From Pythium myriotylum (taxonomy: Eukaryota; Oomycota; Peronosporomycetes; Pythiales; Pythiaceae), in contig JALJCQ010000011.1 in the NCBI GenBank assembly GCA_023091665.1, positions 2,707,806-2,771,805 of the forward strand: a stretch of DNA of 64,000 nt, written 5' to 3'. The translations under genes were made by a program, and so were the position numbers. Positions 60,693 through 64,000 of this stretch are shown here, one piece after another (position 1 is the first letter of the stretch; every line of letters begins with the position of its first letter). Under the pieces are notes generated by a model. That model was not told the origin of the DNA. It did not search any database and saw only the letters and a list, made by a program, of their open reading frames with translations.

Positions 60693-60986
60693 GAGAGGCT
60701 TGAAGTGACTTGCAAAGACTTGGTCAGGGAAACTACGACCCAAAGAGTTGCTCTATTACAGATGCAGGGGCTCTTTCGACTTGATGTCTTCGTCGGTGGG
60801 CGTCTTCGTGCTGAGTGGAAAATTGAAAACTGAGGAAGACCGCCGACCTCGCCCCCGGGTGCCTACGCTAAAGTCCTACGCTAAAGTCCTACGCTAGAGT
60901 CCTACGCTTCTGGGTTCTAGGGCTGGACAGGAACTTGAGTGTTCTGGGTCTGCGTGTCTGTGCTGCTGGGGTCTTGAGACACGTGA

Positions 60987-61069
60987 GAATATTCGACGTC
61001 CTGGGTTGAACATTCTCGAACATTCTCGGGAATATTCTCGAATGTTCGGTCGAACGTTCTCGAACCTTC
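60987..61069. promoter_or_regulatory. Heat-shock-element-like array, PLE copy 3
   Basis: Third copy of the seven-palindrome array. It is upstream, in element sense, of the truncated copy 2. Confidence 0.65.
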
Positions 61070-61388
61070 GACAAACTTTTCGACTGGGTTGGCCGAAATT
61101 TTCGTCTGGGTTTAGGGTTTAGGGTAGGGTTTGGGGTTGAGGGTCGGGGATGGGTTGTAGACAGATAGTGCACGATCCGGGCGGCCATTCTTGAATTTGC
61201 TCGCAATATGCCAAGCGTTCGCTGTTACCCTTTCGAGGGGGATCATCCCAAGCCAGCCGCTCCGTGAGCCTTCACTGCACGACCCCATACTCTGTGGCAT
61301 GGTTCCAAATGAGTGGGTAGCAGCAAGGCTAAACACGTTCTCGCGCGCTGGAAGGGCACGGTCATCCGTGTCCGGGGTGGTCCAGGCT

Positions 61389-63281
61389 TTAATGCATGGC
61401 ATCTCCCGAGCTGTTCTTGAAGTGGTCGTCGTAGATGTTGGCCCTGAACTCTGATGGACAGAGTATGTCTCGGAGGTTCCGTGGACGGCGGTAGCACACA
61501 GTGATCTTGATGTTGTGGGCTGCGAACTCGTCTTCAATACGGTGGGCTTGATAGATAGCTCGTAGTTGTTTCCGAGTTGGGCCGTTCGGGTCATAAGGCA
61601 CAGACAAGAAGACTTGCTTGGGCTTGCCGAGTTCCGTGGTTGGCCGCGTCGTCTGTTGTGCTTCTTCTTGTAGCTTGGCGATTCTTTCGATGGCGTCGCG
61701 GAAATGGTCTCTAAGCTGGTTAGAGTTGTATCCGCGAGCTGCCAGGCGCTGGAAGAAGGCTCTGACTTGAGACAGGAAATCTTCCTTCCTGGTGTTCTGG
61801 CGGTAATACTTCTGGACAATGCCGATGATGAGGCCTTTCAGAACGCCTGGAGGGTGTGCGCTTTGAGCCGCGATGTAGAGATAGAGATTGAGCTCTTTCT
61901 CATGAGTTCGAGTCTCGTATCTCGTGTCGGATCGGCGGATTTTGAGGTCAAGAAACGGTGCTTCACGACCGCGTTCCATGTACGTCCAGCGAAGTCCTGG
62001 AATCGTGTTGAGGCGGATCTTGAAGAGTTCGAAAGCACGGGGATCTTTTCCGTCTTGCCAAATCAAAAACACGTCGTCGATGTAGCGCTTGTAGAGCACG
62101 ATGTAGTTGCTGAACTCTCGAAGGATGCTTCGCTCGTGATACGCTACGTAGAGTGATGCGTACGTGGGGGCACATGGTGTTCCCATGGCGGTGCCCTTGA
62201 TTTGCTTCCACACGCAGTCTCCGAACATGAACAAGTTCTCGTTCATGATGTAGTCGAGACCTTGGACGATCACATTCTCGAAGCGATGCTTCTCTTCTTG
62301 GAGCATGGCTTTGATTGTTGCGATGCCGATGTTGGTGGGGATGTTGGTGTAGAGCGAGACGGCGTCAAATGTGAACAAACGATGCTTGGGGCTGGGCTGA
62401 ATCTGTCGAAGTTCAGTCAGCAGCGTGTCGGAGTCTCGAAGGTACGATGGCTGTCGCTGGAGCATGTCTTGCAACTGGAAATCGATCCACTTCGAGAGAC
62501 CGGCTGTCGGTGTTCCGCAGCTGGCAATGATAGGGCGAATGGCGAGATCCTCCTTGTGGAGCTTTATCAGGCCATAGAAGCGTCCTAACTTGCACGAACT
62601 TGGATTACACTTGATGACAGCAACTTGTCGTTGGATGACTGGATCTTCACGGTACTGGTAGTTGAGTAGCATGTAGATCAGGTTCACTTTGGCTGCGATC
62701 CGTTGGATCTGGGCCTCTGGTCCGTTGGGAAGACGATACAATGGCGTGTATGTCTCCTCGTCACTCAGGTGATCAAGACACATGGAAGTGTACTGTGATC
62801 GAAGCATGAGCGTCGGGCCGAGGTTCTTGTCTGCCTGCACGACCATCAAGTTCGGATCATTTCGTAGCAATCGTAGCAAGTTGCGTTGGTTGCTGTCGAG
62901 GTTGAACTTGTGTCGGAAGGGATACTGTGCAATGAGTTCGGTCGCGTGTGACTTGATCGACTCCAGTAAATCTTCTTGATGGCGTGGTGGGTGGTTTGGC
63001 TGGAAAGCAAGGTTTGGAACGTAGATCTTCGAGTTGTAGTCGCGGTCGCTGGAGTCAGCAAACTGGACTGCAATTCGAAGAGACCGGACGAGTTTGGGGA
63101 AGATGGTAACTGGCGAGAGGGAAGAGCGTTGCGGCGGAGGTGTCGGGCAGAACTTGAGGTTCAGACCCAGGAGTCTCTTCAGACCTGGTGGAATCTTGGT
63201 GCCACGTGGTGTGAGATTGTGGAACGCGAGATTGCGAGGCAATGCGTCCACATCACAAGCCCTACGACAGCCGAAGATCAA
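61389..63281 (-). CDS. PLE reverse transcriptase, endonuclease-deficient (copy 3, intact)
   Basis: 630 residues in the same frame as copy 1 with the same motif order (ADKNLG, IKLHK, FDAVSLYTNIP, AMGTPCAPTYAS, YIDDVFLIW). At one site in motif RT3 it has Val where copy 1 has Ile (FDAVS against FDAIS); copy 2 also has Val. There are no stops or frameshifts, so purifying selection or very recent insertion is implied. Confidence 0.93.
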   Translation of the reverse strand: MIFGCRRACDVDALPRNLAFHNLTPRGTKIPPGLKRLLGLNLKFCPTPPPQRSSLSPVTIFPKLVRSLRIAVQFADSSDRDYNSKIYVPNLAFQPNHPPRHQEDLLESIKSHATELIAQYPFRHKFNLDSNQRNLLRLLRNDPNLMVVQADKNLGPTLMLRSQYTSMCLDHLSDEETYTPLYRLPNGPEAQIQRIAAKVNLIYMLLNYQYREDPVIQRQVAVIKCNPSSCKLGRFYGLIKLHKEDLAIRPIIASCGTPTAGLSKWIDFQLQDMLQRQPSYLRDSDTLLTELRQIQPSPKHRLFTFDAVSLYTNIPTNIGIATIKAMLQEEKHRFENVIVQGLDYIMNENLFMFGDCVWKQIKGTAMGTPCAPTYASLYVAYHERSILREFSNYIVLYKRYIDDVFLIWQDGKDPRAFELFKIRLNTIPGLRWTYMERGREAPFLDLKIRRSDTRYETRTHEKELNLYLYIAAQSAHPPGVLKGLIIGIVQKYYRQNTRKEDFLSQVRAFFQRLAARGYNSNQLRDHFRDAIERIAKLQEEAQQTTRPTTELGKPKQVFLSVPYDPNGPTRKQLRAIYQAHRIEDEFAAHNIKITVCYRRPRNLRDILCPSEFRANIYDDHFKNSSGDAMH

Positions 63282-63313
63282 ACTGGCGTTGAAGAGATCC
63301 GAGCGGTCGCGTC

Positions 63314-63563
63314 TTATGATCGCGCGGTTTTGGCGCCGCGCGGCGGTTTGTCGGCGGCGTTGCTCCTTTTCCTTTTGCTTGCGCTTCGCGTGTTGCCGTT
63401 TCTTCCGTTGTTTGAGGCGGAAGTTCCCTTTGCGGCGTCGGCCTTTGGTGCAGGGTGCTTCTTGTTCTTGCTGACGGTCGCACCCTTCGCGCCAGCTCTG
63501 GCGTTTTTTCGTTCCTGTTGCTTTGGAACCTTCCGGTCGATACGGAGCTGTCGTAGTTCGTTC
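63314..63563 (-). pseudogene. PLE ORF1 C-terminal fragment (copy 3)
   Basis: Only the last 80 or so codons of ORF1 remain: the basic tail and part of the coiled coil, open to the telomere junction at 63563. No start codon of its own is expected. Confidence 0.85.
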
Positions 63564-63614
63564 TAGGGTTTAGGGTTTAGGGTTTAGGGTTTAGGGTTTA
63601 GGGTTTAGGGTTTA
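63564..63614 (+). repeat. Telomere tract 4 (51 nt)
   Basis: Seven units starting TAGGGTTT after ...GTTCGTTC. It separates copies 3 and 4. Confidence 0.96.
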
Positions 63615-63753
63615 GAGAGGCTTGAAGTGACTTGCAAAGACTTGGTCAGGGAAACTACGACCCAAAGAGTTGCTCTATTACAGATGCAGGGGCTCTTTCG
63701 ACTTGATGTCTTCGTCGGTGGGCGTCTTCGTGCTGAGTGGAAAATTGAAAACT
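63615..63753 (-). mobile_element. Penelope-like element copy 4 (139-nt 3' stub)
   Basis: The most distal copy keeps only the last 139 nt of the element's 3' end, starting GAGAGGCTTG and cut at ...GAAAACTG. It carries no coding part and none of the GAAnnTTC array. It shows that heavy 5' truncation still permits capping. Confidence 0.93.
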
Positions 63754-64000
63754 GGGTTTAGGGTTTAGGGTTTAGGGTTTAGGGTTTAGGGTTTAGGGTT
63801 TAGGGTTTAGGGTTTAGGGTTTAGGGTTTAGGGTTTAGGGTTTAGGGTTTAGGGTTTAGGGTTTAGGGTTTAGGGTTTAGGGTTTAGGGTTTAGGGTTTA
63901 GGGTTTAGGGTTTAGGGTTTAGGGTTTAGGGTTTAGGGTTTAGGGTTTAGGGTTTAGGGTTTAGGGTTTAGGGTTTAGGGTTTAGGGTTTAGGGTTTAGG
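63754..64000 (+). repeat. Terminal telomere, at least 35 TTTAGGG units
   Basis: Unbroken TTTAGGG from 63754 to the window end with the G-rich strand running 5' to 3' outward, so this is the right-hand chromosome end. No variant units are seen. Confidence 0.98.

Larger units (their letters stand above)
60693..63563 (-). mobile_element. Penelope-like element copy 3 (2871 nt, 5'-truncated)
   Basis: Contains the full RT frame and the end of ORF1, cut at plus-strand ...TAGTTCGTTC. It differs from copy 1 by single substitutions and one extra 13-nt unit near 60867-60905 (CCTACGCTAAAGT tandem). The GAAnnTTC array is at 60987-61069 and the internal telomere-like tract at 61107-61150. Confidence 0.93.

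Noticed and set aside
63754..64000. CRISPR-like or satellite array at the window end
   Set aside because: The 7-nt unit is plain telomere repeat with no spacers.

Overview
This window is the end of a eukaryotic chromosome, most likely from an oomycete (Phytophthora/Pythium-like stramenopile). The evidence is a terminal array of TTTAGGG repeats, a GC-rich and very gene-dense proximal part, short GT-AG introns (mostly 50-90 nt), gaps of tens of bases between genes, and a stramenopile-style gene mix (L-galactono-lactone dehydrogenase, FN3-HECT ligase, LCCL membrane protein, NAM-associated Myb-like gene). I could not run a search, so the species is not assigned.

Region 1 (1-45.2 kb) is a conserved housekeeping compartment. 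Left to right it holds: an Erv1/ALR sulfhydryl oxidase (partial), a TPR protein, a FAM32A homologue, a Cys-rich orphan, a CDKL-type kinase, a peroxisomal acyl-CoA oxidase, an Aurora kinase, the CST telomere-capping subunit STN1, an EF-hand protein, a nuclear orphan with a Tudor-like segment, SUMO E1 subunit UBA2, a PDZ/HEAT fusion protein, an LCCL-multi-TM-FN3 membrane protein, a flavin monooxygenase, NKAP, a small membrane-anchored protein, the rRNA methyltransferase NOP2, a Myb-like protein, an 853-residue orphan, GLDH, a dienelactone-hydrolase-like enzyme, a DXD glycosyltransferase, an FN3-WW-HECT E3 ligase and an ALDH7-type dehydrogenase. Many exon joins were checked by frame and are given in the entries.

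Region 2 (45.2-54.74 kb) is decayed, transposon-rich subtelomere: a broken trypsin-like protease gene split by a 588-bp MITE with perfect 29-bp inverted ends and TA flanks, a 5'-truncated and frameshifted Ty1/copia element (minus strand), and a Ty3/gypsy element (plus strand) with an intact gag whose pol stops just after the protease motif, where telomeric repeats begin.

Region 3 (54.74-64.0 kb) is the terminal structure and the main discovery. Four copies of one Penelope-like retroelement lie head-to-tail, all on the minus strand with 3' ends toward the centromere. They are separated by 65, 9, 37 and 51 nt of TTTAGGG repeat and are capped by at least 247 nt of telomere. Each copy is cut at a different 5' point (3568, 2270, 2871 and 139 nt kept). 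The reverse transcriptase has the PLE motifs but no GIY-YIG endonuclease, as in the known endonuclease-deficient telomere-attaching PLEs. Three features look new: (a) every full 3' region carries an 83-bp array of seven GAAnnTTC heat-shock-element palindromes, placed so that one copy's 3' end could drive the next copy inward, as in Drosophila HeT-A; (b) all four internal telomere tracts start in the same register after TC, two of them at the same octamer; (c) a coiled-coil/basic ORF1 overlaps the RT frame in the -1 register and is still open at its truncated end, so the true element is longer than any copy here.
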